A stretch of 55,777 bases of DNA from contig CAMDGV010000027.1 of NCBI GenBank assembly GCA_945898055.1, positions 1-55,777 of the forward strand, in the 5' to 3' direction. The stretch is from Akkermansia muciniphila (GTDB taxonomy: Bacteria; Verrucomicrobiota; Verrucomicrobiia; Limisphaerales; UBA9464). The notes beneath the pieces are model-generated. The model worked only from the letters and a program-made list of their open reading frames with translations. It was not told the DNA's origin and did not search any database. Both the position numbers and the translations under genes were made by a program. Numbering within the stretch: position 1 is the first letter of the stretch; each line of letters starts with the position of its first letter. Below are positions 1-7,495 of this stretch, piece after piece.

Positions 1-44
1 GTTGGCCAGTGTGCCGGGTTCCCACGACTAACCTTCTGAAAACC

Positions 45-623
45 ATGACTATGGATTCAGATCAGCAAGCAAAAGAATGGTGCCAGAAGGCCGCCCTAGG
101 TGACCGGGACGCCGCCGGTGAATTACTGAGGCATTTTCATGTGCTTATCTTTGCCTACCTCAGAAGGTTGGCGGTGGATGAAGACTCCGCCGAGGATCTT
201 ACCCAACAAACCTTCTGCAAGGTGTGGCAATCGATTAGCCAATTCCGCGGCGGGTCCAGTGTTTCCACATGGATGCATCGGATTGCCTACCGCACCTACG
301 TTGATTGGGTTCGACAGGTGCGGCCTGCCACGGAACAAACGGAGATTTGGTGGCAGCAGATTTCCGCGCCCGGTCCGGACCCATCTCAACATCTGGCTGA
401 TGCTGAGATCGCCCGCCAACTTTACGCCTTTGTGGACGCCCTCCCCGATGCGGAACGTCAGCCCATCCACCTGCACTACTACCAAGGGCTGTCGCTGGCA
501 GATACCGCCAAGGTACTGGACGTCCCACTCAGCACGTTGAAGTACCGGGTGCGGGCCACCCTTGACCAACTGCGCCAACAGTTGGCTCGGCTATCCATCA
601 CGGTTGAGTCCCTGCCGGAATAA
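45..623 (+). CDS. ECF-type RNA polymerase sigma factor (sigma-70 family)
   Basis: The 192-residue product has the two-domain layout of an extracytoplasmic-function sigma factor. Region 2 lies at about residues 15-85, including the core segment AEDLTQQTFCKVWQ and the STWMHRIAY helix. After a short linker comes region 4 (about 125-180), with LPDAERQPIHLHYYQGLSLA and a helix-turn-helix ending in LSTLKYRVRATLDQLR. Family knowledge: such factors redirect RNA polymerase to a small regulon and are held by a cognate anti-sigma factor. The next gene starts 13 bases downstream and encodes a membrane-anchored protein, as expected for a sigma/anti-sigma pair. I took the ATG at 45; an in-frame GTG at 9 is possible, and no stop precedes it in the window, so the gene could begin further upstream. 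Its target genes cannot be read from the sequence. Confidence 0.9.
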   Translation: MTMDSDQQAKEWCQKAALGDRDAAGELLRHFHVLIFAYLRRLAVDEDSAEDLTQQTFCKVWQSISQFRGGSSVSTWMHRIAYRTYVDWVRQVRPATEQTEIWWQQISAPGPDPSQHLADAEIARQLYAFVDALPDAERQPIHLHYYQGLSLADTAKVLDVPLSTLKYRVRATLDQLRQQLARLSITVESLPE

Positions 624-636
624 AATCAGCAAAAGT

Positions 637-1821
637 ATGAACTCCCCAATAAACCTCGAAGACGCCCTGCGTGCTGCCACCCAACCTCAGCCCCACAGTT
701 CGTTGCTCACCCGTTTGGAACGTGACATCGTGTTACCTTCGCCATCCCCTGCCCCAACCCGGCGCGGTTGGAGGGCGGTGCTCCTACCTCTTTCGGCCGT
801 CGCGGGTGTAAGTCTGCTGGCCGCGCTGGCTGTGTTCTCGCTCAATATTGCCTCGGTCTGTTCCCTCGCCGCATCAGCTCAGGCTCTAAAGAATATTCGG
901 ACAGTGAAGATCACCTCGCGGGCCCGAAGCGGAACCCTTCATGCTGTAATGATGGATCAGTCAAAGGGCACGAACAGCTGGCCGAACTATTCCACATCAT
1001 TGCATCCAGCCAATAATTTCGAAGTGACGGAAAATTGGTTAGAATTGGTTCCTGGCCAGCCGCTTCGCACAAGGGCACGTGCGTCGTGGCCTGGCGGCGA
1101 AACTTGGCGTGCAGGCGGTTGGGAGCTGACCGTGCGAGGCGACACCGGGGCACGGGAGTTCCGCCTGAAAAACCAGCCGTTCCAAGTCGCCTCCGTAGCT
1201 AGCTACCTTGCTGATCCCTGCTCGATCGGGTTGCAGGAATCCCTCTCACCCGTCGAGTCTATCCACAGCTCCACCAACCAGACGATCTGGTGGGGACAAA
1301 CCGATTATGTATCCTTCGCTGACGAACAGGTCCGTTTCCGGTTCGCTATGGATAAGCAGACTGACCTCCCTTTGCTCTGGCAGAAACTCAACAAGGGGTT
1401 TCCTGGATATCCTGAGGAATTCGTCATGATGGAACAGGAGTTCTCTAACTACAACGACCCTATTCCCCAGGAACTCCTCAATTTCCAAGTCACGGACGCC
1501 GATCTTGCCCCGTTGGGTTTGACCCGGGCCGAACTGGACCAACTGTCCACCAACTGCTTCTCAGTTCATTTGACCGGAACGACAGGGCAGGAACTGCGCG
1601 TGGAGATGCACGACGACGCAGGTCCTCGTTCACTCACAGGCAAGCTACCATTCGCCTTCATCGTCGAGCAGCACGGCCCTTGGAAAATGCGCGCCCGGTT
1701 CACCGATGGTCAGGCTCACGATATCGGGGTCACTTGGAATGGTACGGGTATGGATTCAGTCGGCCGGGGCCTGGTGTTGGAGCAATCTTCCGATCGAGTC
1801 GAGACGCGCACGGAGTACTAG
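637..1821 (+). CDS. Putative membrane-anchored anti-sigma factor / sensor
   Basis: A 394-residue protein with a short polar N-terminal segment (about 1-45), one hydrophobic transmembrane helix (about 47-69, ending AALAVFSL) and a long C-terminal domain of about 320 residues predicted to lie outside the membrane. That layout, and its place 13 bases after an ECF sigma gene, suggest it sequesters the sigma factor at the membrane and releases it on an extracytoplasmic signal. No zinc-binding anti-sigma motif (HxxxCxxC) is visible in the N-terminus, so the call rests on context and topology. The outer domain has no feature I recognise; it resembles the uncharacterised sensor domains encoded beside ECF factors in Planctomycetes and Verrucomicrobia. 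The ATG at 637 fits the TM topology better than an upstream in-frame start inside the sigma gene. Confidence 0.65.
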   Translation: MNSPINLEDALRAATQPQPHSSLLTRLERDIVLPSPSPAPTRRGWRAVLLPLSAVAGVSLLAALAVFSLNIASVCSLAASAQALKNIRTVKITSRARSGTLHAVMMDQSKGTNSWPNYSTSLHPANNFEVTENWLELVPGQPLRTRARASWPGGETWRAGGWELTVRGDTGAREFRLKNQPFQVASVASYLADPCSIGLQESLSPVESIHSSTNQTIWWGQTDYVSFADEQVRFRFAMDKQTDLPLLWQKLNKGFPGYPEEFVMMEQEFSNYNDPIPQELLNFQVTDADLAPLGLTRAELDQLSTNCFSVHLTGTTGQELRVEMHDDAGPRSLTGKLPFAFIVEQHGPWKMRARFTDGQAHDIGVTWNGTGMDSVGRGLVLEQSSDRVETRTEY

Positions 1822-1847
1822 CCGGTCGTTCGAATCCAGTCCCTTAA

Positions 1848-1876
1848 GCTCGCATCCTGCTGGGTGCGGGCTTTTT
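1848..1876 (+). terminator. Intrinsic terminator after the sigma/anti-sigma pair
   Basis: GCTCGCATCC pairs along its whole length (three G-U pairs) with GGGTGCGGGC across a 4-base loop, followed directly by five T. It lies 27 bases after the stop of the anti-sigma-like gene and would end that two-gene operon. Confidence 0.8.
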
Positions 1877-1911
1877 CGTCGGCTGAGAGCAGGCCGTCAA
1901 GTTCAGGGATT

Positions 1912-1940
1912 TTCCACTCCAAAAAGCAATTTCCTATCAA
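1912..1940 (-). repeat. Dispersed motif, copy 1
   Basis: Read on the minus strand it is TTGATAGGAAATTGCTTTTT followed by GGAGTGGAA. Close relatives occur at 2420-2441, 9631-9665 and 54036-54059. The TGA inside the motif is the stop codon that ends the AAA-ATPase remnant, so the motif sits exactly at the remnant's 3' edge. Confidence 0.55.
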
Positions 1941-2224
1941 TTTTGCTCGCGGCGGCGAAACTCCGAGTAGGATCGATAGTATTCGTCAAAAATCATCCCT
2001 AAATCAGCCGCTTCCAACTCCCCCAAGCGCTCGTCCTCGAAGTTGAAATACACCAATCGTGCACGCGCCACGCCCTCTGCCAACCGCGCGGCGCATCCCG
2101 ATCACGGCCGCGCCTTCCCCTCCAAGGCGGTCGTCTCCGCCTCCCTCGGGGGGAACTGCGGAAAAGGAACTTCAATGGCGTCGCCAAGCTTCTGACGGAT
2201 GGCTTCTCGAAGACGGTCGCTCAT
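1937..2224 (-). pseudogene. Remnant of an AAA-family ATPase (AAA_14/DUF4143 type)
   Basis: On the minus strand an ATG at 2224, preceded by a GGAG ribosome site, starts MSDRLREAIRQKLGDAIEVP and runs to GKARP before a stop. In other frames the reading continues as VIGMRRA (the start of a Walker A region) and then ARLVYFNFEDERLGELEAAD, ending EFRRREQN and a stop at 1937. These pieces match in order the N-terminus, P-loop approach and beta-strand after the P-loop of AAA_14/DUF4143 ATPases. The GKT part of Walker A is missing and at least one frameshift separates the pieces, so the gene is dead. Only about 95 of the usual 400 or so codons remain. Full-length relatives are cytoplasmic ATPases of uncertain role, often found in mobile or toxin-like settings. 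Confidence 0.7.
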
Positions 2225-2419
2225 GGAGGCTCCTCTGTATTGAAAGCAGTCTTCTGTAAAGACCGTTCACCCAAGCCCATCTTCGTTCTCTCTTCGCTAC
2301 AAGGGATGCATCCTATCGGTGCATTCATAAGAGCCACCCGTGGAGAGGAAGTGGAAGTCACTACTGACGTCTGCGTTTAGAACGCAACATGAAATCCATC
2401 CTCTCTTTTCCCTTCCCTA

Positions 2420-2441
2420 GCAAAAATGCAATTCCCTATCA
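2420..2441 (-). repeat. Dispersed motif, copy 2 (diverged)
   Basis: Minus-strand reading TGATAGGGAATTGCATTTTT is a two-mismatch relative of the motif at 1912-1940. It lies just beyond the 3' end of yaeQ, in a spacer without another recognisable feature. Confidence 0.4.
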
Positions 2442-2443
2442 GC

Positions 2444-3007
2444 TTAAGGACTGGACGAACCCAAAAGTCGCTTTGGCGTGACTTCGATGGAGTGGGTCCC
2501 ATCGTCAATCCAGATCGCGGTGTCCTGTACCGTGATCTGCAACTCCATTGTTCGCTGGGCTAATAAAGCCAAGGCTTTACTTTGCTCCGCTGGAATCTGC
2601 CATACCCAAAGATTTTGGGTGCGGGTAAGTCTGGTCTCTAAATCCCGCCACCAAATTGCGGTGCTCGTGCCGAAACTAAACACGCTCATTCGATCGACCC
2701 GCGCGGTTGTCCGTAAGATCCGTTTCTCATCAGGTTGTCCCACCTCAATCCAGTGGAGGATGCGACCCATCGGATTTTTTTGCCAAAGGCTCGGTTCATC
2801 GGGTTCCCACATATCTTTAGCAAATTCAAGTGCCCCTTGATCCGGGTTCGTTGGGGAATTGAGGGCGAAGGCAAGTAGGCGAACGGACAACCGTTCATCC
2901 GTCTCTGAAGGATGCCGAGCCAGAGTCAAAGAGTGATCCGTGTAAACATTATGATCGAGGTCGGAGAATTGAATCCGAACTTTGTAGATAGTTGCTTTGA
3001 GGGCCAT
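2444..3007 (-). CDS. yaeQ: YaeQ family protein
   Basis: The 187-residue product begins MALKATIYKVRIQFSDLDHN and carries the family hallmark LTLARHPSETDERLSVRLLAF. Further along are PDEKRI, AIWW and the closing RTMELQITVQDTAIWIDDG, nearly collinear with E. coli YaeQ. YaeQ is a small cytoplasmic protein with a PD-(D/E)XK nuclease-like fold; its cellular role is unsettled. The ATG at 3007 is chosen because it starts exactly where family members start. An open frame extends 38 codons upstream but shows no homology. The gene stands alone on the minus strand, with a long spacer on the left and a convergent-looking gap of 279 bases from the amidase gene. Confidence 0.93.
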   Translation of the reverse strand: MALKATIYKVRIQFSDLDHNVYTDHSLTLARHPSETDERLSVRLLAFALNSPTNPDQGALEFAKDMWEPDEPSLWQKNPMGRILHWIEVGQPDEKRILRTTARVDRMSVFSFGTSTAIWWRDLETRLTRTQNLWVWQIPAEQSKALALLAQRTMELQITVQDTAIWIDDGTHSIEVTPKRLLGSSSP

Positions 3008-3286
3008 GGCTGCGATCGCAGTTGTCTCTTTACCACCAGGGGCAATCAAGGGAAAAGAGTCGGGCTTTTCCCTCAACGGTTCATTAGTCAAAGCAACACA
3101 CTCCGACGCACAGCCTGTCAAGTCGGACCGCCGTTCTCAGTAATAATAACCCAAGGAAGGAGTTTGCCGTGAAGCTAAAAAAGAGTCGACCCTACTTCAT
3201 AACCGCTGAATTAAAACCCGAGTGTTAAAAGAGCGCCGTGATCGAAAATGCCCTCGGGGAGATTTCTTCGGCAGCATTTTGTGGAG

Positions 3287-4675
3287 CTAACCGCCCGCGA
3301 GCTTTAAGCCAGCAGATTTACCTAGGATTTGGTCCGTCGTTAACATCGGTCTCGGGATGGGTGCTCCGAAGGGTAAGTGCTCGGAGAGCCATTCGGCGAA
3401 TGACCACAGCCGCCCATCGGCTCCTTGGTTGGCAAGACATTGGAAGCCTGTCCCTGGGTTTTCCTGGGTTACCCAAGGAAGGGTCAACGCCGGAAGCCCT
3501 CCAAGGCTCATTGGCGCGGTCAAACGAAGCAGGCGAGAACGAGTTGCACTTTGGTCAGAACCCACTTTCAGAACCCGCATGGCTGACGCTGGGGCGACGA
3601 GAATATCGTATTCAGCGAAGAGATCCTTAAATCCTCGGTTAAATCGCTGACGTTCTTCTTGAAGCTGGTTGTAGCGGTCGAGACTGACCCCCGCGCCCAT
3701 CTTAAGTCGGGCGAGAATCGCAGGATCATAGGCCGCTGCGTAATTTTTCAAAAAAGAGGTATGATCCGCATGAGCTTCATAAGCCTGTATGAGAATAAAC
3801 AAATCGCTCGCCTTTTCCCAACCGACCATTTCCACGCGATCTACCTTCGCACCTGCGTCGGTTAAGGTTTCAGCGAAGTGATTTAAGGCGTGCAAAACTT
3901 CCCCTTCTGCCGCCTCCAACCAAGCCCCAGTGAGGATGGCCACGCGCGGTATTTTTTGCCAACGAGGAGAGTCAATTTCAGGATGGAGGGTGCGCGCGAC
4001 AAAAGGGAGATCGTCGATAAACCGTTGCAACCAGCCCAACGTGTCGAAAGACCGCGCAAGTGGGAAACTCCCAGTTGAATCCCCAAGGCCCACCGAACCT
4101 CGGTACGAGACCAACCCGCAGAGAGCAGCGGGTACCCGAAGAGATCCGCCGGTATCGGTACCAAGCCCGACCATGGCGGCTCCCATAAGAACACTCGCTG
4201 CCGCTCCCGAACTAGATCCGCCGGTGAGTCGATCCGGATACCCCGGTTGGATGCAATCGCCGAAGCATCGATTCTCTCCGGTGATACCATAAGCAAATTC
4301 ATTTAAGGTTGTCTTCCCGGTAAAGACCACATTGCGAGACCGCCACAGTGCCGCGTAAGTGGAGTCGACACTTGGGACAGGCCGAGTGCCTGCATAAAAA
4401 GGCGAACCACAGGTGGTGGGTAATTGAGCAACATCGAAGAGATCTTTTACCGAAACTGGGACGCCCCAGAGAGGGCCGTTCGCTGGTTTCTCACTGAGGG
4501 CTGTGGCGCAGGATCGTGCGCCTGTTTCATCTAACCAAACAAAAGCGCGACAACGCGTTTGAGCCCGCGCATTCACCAAGGCGGATTCCGTCACCTGAGT
4601 CACTGAGATTGTGCCTTGGTGAAAAGCTCGGGAAAGATCTCGGATGGATAATTGGTTGATCGGTAGCAGATTCAT
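3287..4675 (-). CDS. Amidase (amidase signature family)
   Basis: A 462-residue enzyme with the full amidase-signature layout. The catalytic Lys is K77 in GVPVSVKDLF, the Ser-rich loop is GGSSSG at 152-157 (cis-Ser about 154), and the nucleophile is S178 in GTDTGGSLR. The family hydrolyses carboxylic amides through this Ser-Ser-Lys triad; members range from GatA to nitrilase-pathway amidases. No gatB or gatC lies nearby and the C-terminal half is not typical of GatA, so I call a general cytoplasmic amidase of unknown substrate. The ATG at 4675 starts MNLLPINQLSIRDLSRA, matching the usual first helix. A TTG at 4804 would add 43 unsupported residues. Confidence 0.9.
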   Translation of the reverse strand: MNLLPINQLSIRDLSRAFHQGTISVTQVTESALVNARAQTRCRAFVWLDETGARSCATALSEKPANGPLWGVPVSVKDLFDVAQLPTTCGSPFYAGTRPVPSVDSTYAALWRSRNVVFTGKTTLNEFAYGITGENRCFGDCIQPGYPDRLTGGSSSGAAASVLMGAAMVGLGTDTGGSLRVPAALCGLVSYRGSVGLGDSTGSFPLARSFDTLGWLQRFIDDLPFVARTLHPEIDSPRWQKIPRVAILTGAWLEAAEGEVLHALNHFAETLTDAGAKVDRVEMVGWEKASDLFILIQAYEAHADHTSFLKNYAAAYDPAILARLKMGAGVSLDRYNQLQEERQRFNRGFKDLFAEYDILVAPASAMRVLKVGSDQSATRSRLLRLTAPMSLGGLPALTLPWVTQENPGTGFQCLANQGADGRLWSFAEWLSEHLPFGAPIPRPMLTTDQILGKSAGLKLAGG

Positions 4676-4838
4676 AATGCCGACGGAGGGCTTAGAGAGT
4701 GAGGGTAATTCCGTTATTTGTCCCGCTCTCAACTTTTCTTGCAGAAAATTTCGAGGGAGAGTATCGAGAAACTCGGCTCTCCGACGTTTTCGGTGGCTGA
4801 GCAAAAACCGACAGTCTGAGTTTCCGGTCTACGAGTGG

Positions 4839-4868
4839 GAACGATGGGGCAGGCGACTCTATTCCTAC
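4839..4868 (+). repeat. Isolated diverged copy of the 10-kb minisatellite unit
   Basis: GAACGATGGGGCAGGC followed by gactct and ATTCCTAC matches the core of the tandem array at 10146-10536 with a few substitutions. It lies in the spacer upstream of the amidase gene, about 5 kb from the array. Confidence 0.5.
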
Positions 4869-4959
4869 TTGAGCCTTGCGTGGACGGCCTTCAATGCGAG
4901 GTCGCAAATGGGCGGTAGCGAGGGGAATCGAACCCAACCATAGGCTCGCACTGTCTTCT

Positions 4960-6087
4960 TCATTTCAGCTTCCGGACGCGCACTTCGCGCAACAGGAACT
5001 GGGGTTCCTCGTGCAGCGCGGCATGAAGAGCAAAGCCAATGCGCCCAGAGGGATGAACCTTATAGTGTTCGATCGTGCCCACCTGAGGCGGGTTCTTTTC
5101 AGACATCACTACCGCGCTCGCGTTGAATTGGCTGAGTTGGAAGCCGTTGATCCAAACGAGGATCTCTGGATCGGGACCGACGCAACGAATCCTGACAATA
5201 TTCCAGAAAGCTCCATCCCATTCCTTGAGAAAGTCGATCAACTGACCGCACTGGAGCAACTTGTCGCGGGTTACCCCGTCATAGTTAGAGCGGCCGTCAT
5301 ACTGAAGGTGGAAGTGAGCACCGGCCCCAACGCCTCGCTCCTCGCGAGTTTCGTAGAGCATGAAGGGGCGGGAGGCGCCAGCGGCAGATTTCGGGAAGCC
5401 GATCGTTCCCTCTTCGAGGTGGTCCAAGCTGAGGGCGATTCCCTCTCCCGTTGCACTGGCCCGGAGCAGGAGGCTGGCGGAGGTCTTCCAAGAGGAACGG
5501 TATTCAAAGGTGAATTCGAAGTCGGTAAAGACCGCCTCGCTGATTAGGGTTTGAGTAACGCCAGCGCCGGGCGCCGACCCCGAAAGAACCTTGCTTTTGA
5601 CCTTCCAACCCGCAGTGCCCATCGGAGTGGCTGCTGCAGGGAGAATCGACCAACCCTTTAAACTGTCACCATCGAACAGAGACACCCATTCCCTTTGCCC
5701 TTGGGTCGAAAGTTCGACTTTCTCAACCTGTTTGATCCACATGATCTGACTGCCTCGCAGCGGGGATTCCTCAAGAAAATTATAAACATTTTGCGCTTTG
5801 GAATAGTCGCCAGTGATCCGCAGCGGCAGATCGTAAGTGATTTTGCCGTCTTTCACAACGCCGGCCGCCGCCAAGGCGTCCCAGATGTAATACATGTGGG
5901 AAAAGTAGTAGAGGCGCTGATCCGTCCTGAAATGAATCAAGTCGTCATTATCGACGTAGAGCTTGCCCACTTCTGAAAACTCGCGGCCCATGACCCCACC
6001 ACGTACCACCAGCGGGTTCTCAGCGGCCAGCACCGACCGGCCGAGGATCAACAGAGTCAGCACTCCAGCAATCCAACTTCGCATCAT
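4960..6087 (-). CDS. Secreted DUF1080 (3-keto-disaccharide hydrolase-like) protein
   Basis: A 375-residue protein with a signal peptide (residues 1 to about 21, MMRSWIAGVLTLLILGRSVLA). The C-terminal two thirds are the DUF1080 beta-sandwich, beginning WVSLFDGDSLKGWSIL at about 133 and ending QFLLREVRVRKLK. DUF1080 (Pfam 3-keto-disaccharide hydrolase) is a concanavalin-like sugar-binding or hydrolase domain, greatly expanded in Planctomycetes and Verrucomicrobia. The first 110 residues are not part of that domain and I do not recognise them. Its ATG overlaps the stop of the DUF1552 gene by four bases, so it is the last gene of a three-gene operon. The product is expected outside the inner membrane. 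Confidence 0.85.
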   Translation of the reverse strand: MMRSWIAGVLTLLILGRSVLAAENPLVVRGGVMGREFSEVGKLYVDNDDLIHFRTDQRLYYFSHMYYIWDALAAAGVVKDGKITYDLPLRITGDYSKAQNVYNFLEESPLRGSQIMWIKQVEKVELSTQGQREWVSLFDGDSLKGWSILPAAATPMGTAGWKVKSKVLSGSAPGAGVTQTLISEAVFTDFEFTFEYRSSWKTSASLLLRASATGEGIALSLDHLEEGTIGFPKSAAGASRPFMLYETREERGVGAGAHFHLQYDGRSNYDGVTRDKLLQCGQLIDFLKEWDGAFWNIVRIRCVGPDPEILVWINGFQLSQFNASAVVMSEKNPPQVGTIEHYKVHPSGRIGFALHAALHEEPQFLLREVRVRKLK

Positions 6088-7490
6088 AGCAGCACCTCGG
6101 AGAGGGGCCCTTCTTGGACACCGTGGTCCAGTCCGGGAATCTTGAAACCGAAATCGTCCACGGGATGTCCGGCCGCGTGGAGAAGGGTGTTGTGGATCGC
6201 GTTGATCGTGCGATGACCCTTGTTATCGAAATCGGCATAGGTGACACAGCGCCCGCCGAGCTTCAGTCGGCGGCTCCCTCCAAGCAGGACGTAAGGCCAT
6301 TCCTGACAACTGGTGTGATGTTCGTTCGCGTTGTCACTGAGATAAACAATGACCGTGTTGTCCAGCATCGTTCCGGATCCTTCCGGGATGCTCTCCAGTT
6401 TCTTCAGGGTGCGGGCGATCTGTTCAAAGTGGAAGGCACGAATTTTTTCCGAGGCATCAATCGCCACTTTTTCACGATTGTAGAGGGCGTGACCGATGGT
6501 GTGCTTCTCCATCCCAACTCCAAGTTTGTCGAAGACAATCGAAAAATCCTGGTGACCGACCCCCGAAGCGATGGTGGCGACGTTGGTAAGACCAGTGACC
6601 AGAGCCGTGGTAGCCATTTCGAAATGACACTCCAAACGGTCGACCGGATTGCTGGAGTGGTATTTGTCCGTCATCGGCTTGATGCGATTCTTGATGTTGG
6701 GATCAAGGCCGGCAATGGCTGAATGACGGTGACCGATGTGCTCGTAGGCTGAGAGATAGCGATCCAGCTTCTCCTTTTCCAACGAACCGAGTCGCTTCTG
6801 TACTGCGCGGATGTCGTCTTTGACATAATCTAGCAAATGCGTTTTAACCTTGAGTCCCTCCCGGTCTCCGATGGCGGCGAACATGCGTTTATAGGCGACC
6901 TGCGGGTTCAAAATCGTTGCGACTGGGGTGTTAGCAGCCGAGGCTGAACTGTTGAAAGTGATGTCGAGATTTATCCTTTGCGAAATCCCGAGAACGATGG
7001 TTTCGAACAGTACCGGGTTTTGGCGTCCCAGCACACAGTCGACGGTGGGGCCGAGAATATGCTTGGCGTCCCTCGTGTTGTAACAGCCGAGAGCTCCGTA
7101 GTACGTCGAGTGGCCAGCGCCGGCAATGCGTCCTGAAATCCCCTGGAGAATCAGCATCCGATCCACATAGTCCGAGACCGGTTGCAAAGCCCGCGGTAGA
7201 TCTCCAGCGCCAAATGTTTCCTCCACCGTTCTCTTGCGCTTGCCCATCGGTTGAAGAGTCAGGTTCGTTGGATGAACTTGGTTGGGCGGGCAGCCGTTGC
7301 CCTCGAGAACGAACAGAAAACGAGTCGGTTGCGCGCGTCCCTCGACCTCTGCGTGCAGCTTCGCCAGGAGAGGATGGATCAACACCGAACCTGCGGCGGA
7401 CAGACAGAGGCCACGCAAAAACTCGCTACGGCTGAAAAGTCGGGATTCGGGCATGGCAGATCGATGGGCGTCTCGTTTATTTATGGGCAT
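6084..7490 (-). CDS. DUF1552 family protein
   Basis: A 468-residue protein that begins with a secretion-type N-terminus (LFSRSEFLRGLCLSAAGSVL) resembling a Tat signal but with only one of the two arginines (SR-SEFLRG). The body carries DUF1552 features: FVLEGNGCPP, LQGISGRIAGAGHSTYYGAL, the HFEMATTALVTGLTNVAT stretch and a C-terminal DNTVIVYLSDNANEHHTSC. DUF1552 proteins are extracytoplasmic, of unknown activity, and almost always encoded next to a DUF1587/1592/1588/1585 cytochrome, as here: the partner ends 5 bases upstream. The ATG at 7490 is preferred; the frame is open for another 105 codons inside the upstream gene, but without homology. Confidence 0.88.
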   Translation of the reverse strand: MPINKRDAHRSAMPESRLFSRSEFLRGLCLSAAGSVLIHPLLAKLHAEVEGRAQPTRFLFVLEGNGCPPNQVHPTNLTLQPMGKRKRTVEETFGAGDLPRALQPVSDYVDRMLILQGISGRIAGAGHSTYYGALGCYNTRDAKHILGPTVDCVLGRQNPVLFETIVLGISQRINLDITFNSSASAANTPVATILNPQVAYKRMFAAIGDREGLKVKTHLLDYVKDDIRAVQKRLGSLEKEKLDRYLSAYEHIGHRHSAIAGLDPNIKNRIKPMTDKYHSSNPVDRLECHFEMATTALVTGLTNVATIASGVGHQDFSIVFDKLGVGMEKHTIGHALYNREKVAIDASEKIRAFHFEQIARTLKKLESIPEGSGTMLDNTVIVYLSDNANEHHTSCQEWPYVLLGGSRRLKLGGRCVTYADFDNKGHRTINAIHNTLLHAAGHPVDDFGFKIPGLDHGVQEGPLSEVLL

Positions 7491-7495
7491 GATTA

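Noticed and set aside
1820-1860. T-arm-like GTTCGAATCC just after the anti-sigma-like gene
   Set aside because: The flanking bases do not form a T stem and no other tRNA arms are present; the same bases form the terminator region.
3169-3225. 19-codon GTG frame with a strong AAGGAAGGAG ribosome site upstream of yaeQ
   Set aside because: Too short and without homology; no clear target gene for a leader peptide on this strand.
4913-4943. tRNA 3'-end-like sequence on the minus strand (GGGTTCGATTCCCC then CGCTACCGCC)
   Set aside because: It has a T-loop-like TTCGATT and a Ser-tRNA-like end, but the T stem pairs for only 3 bp and no acceptor partner (GGTAGCG) lies 70-90 bases away. Not a tRNA; at most a fossil attachment site.
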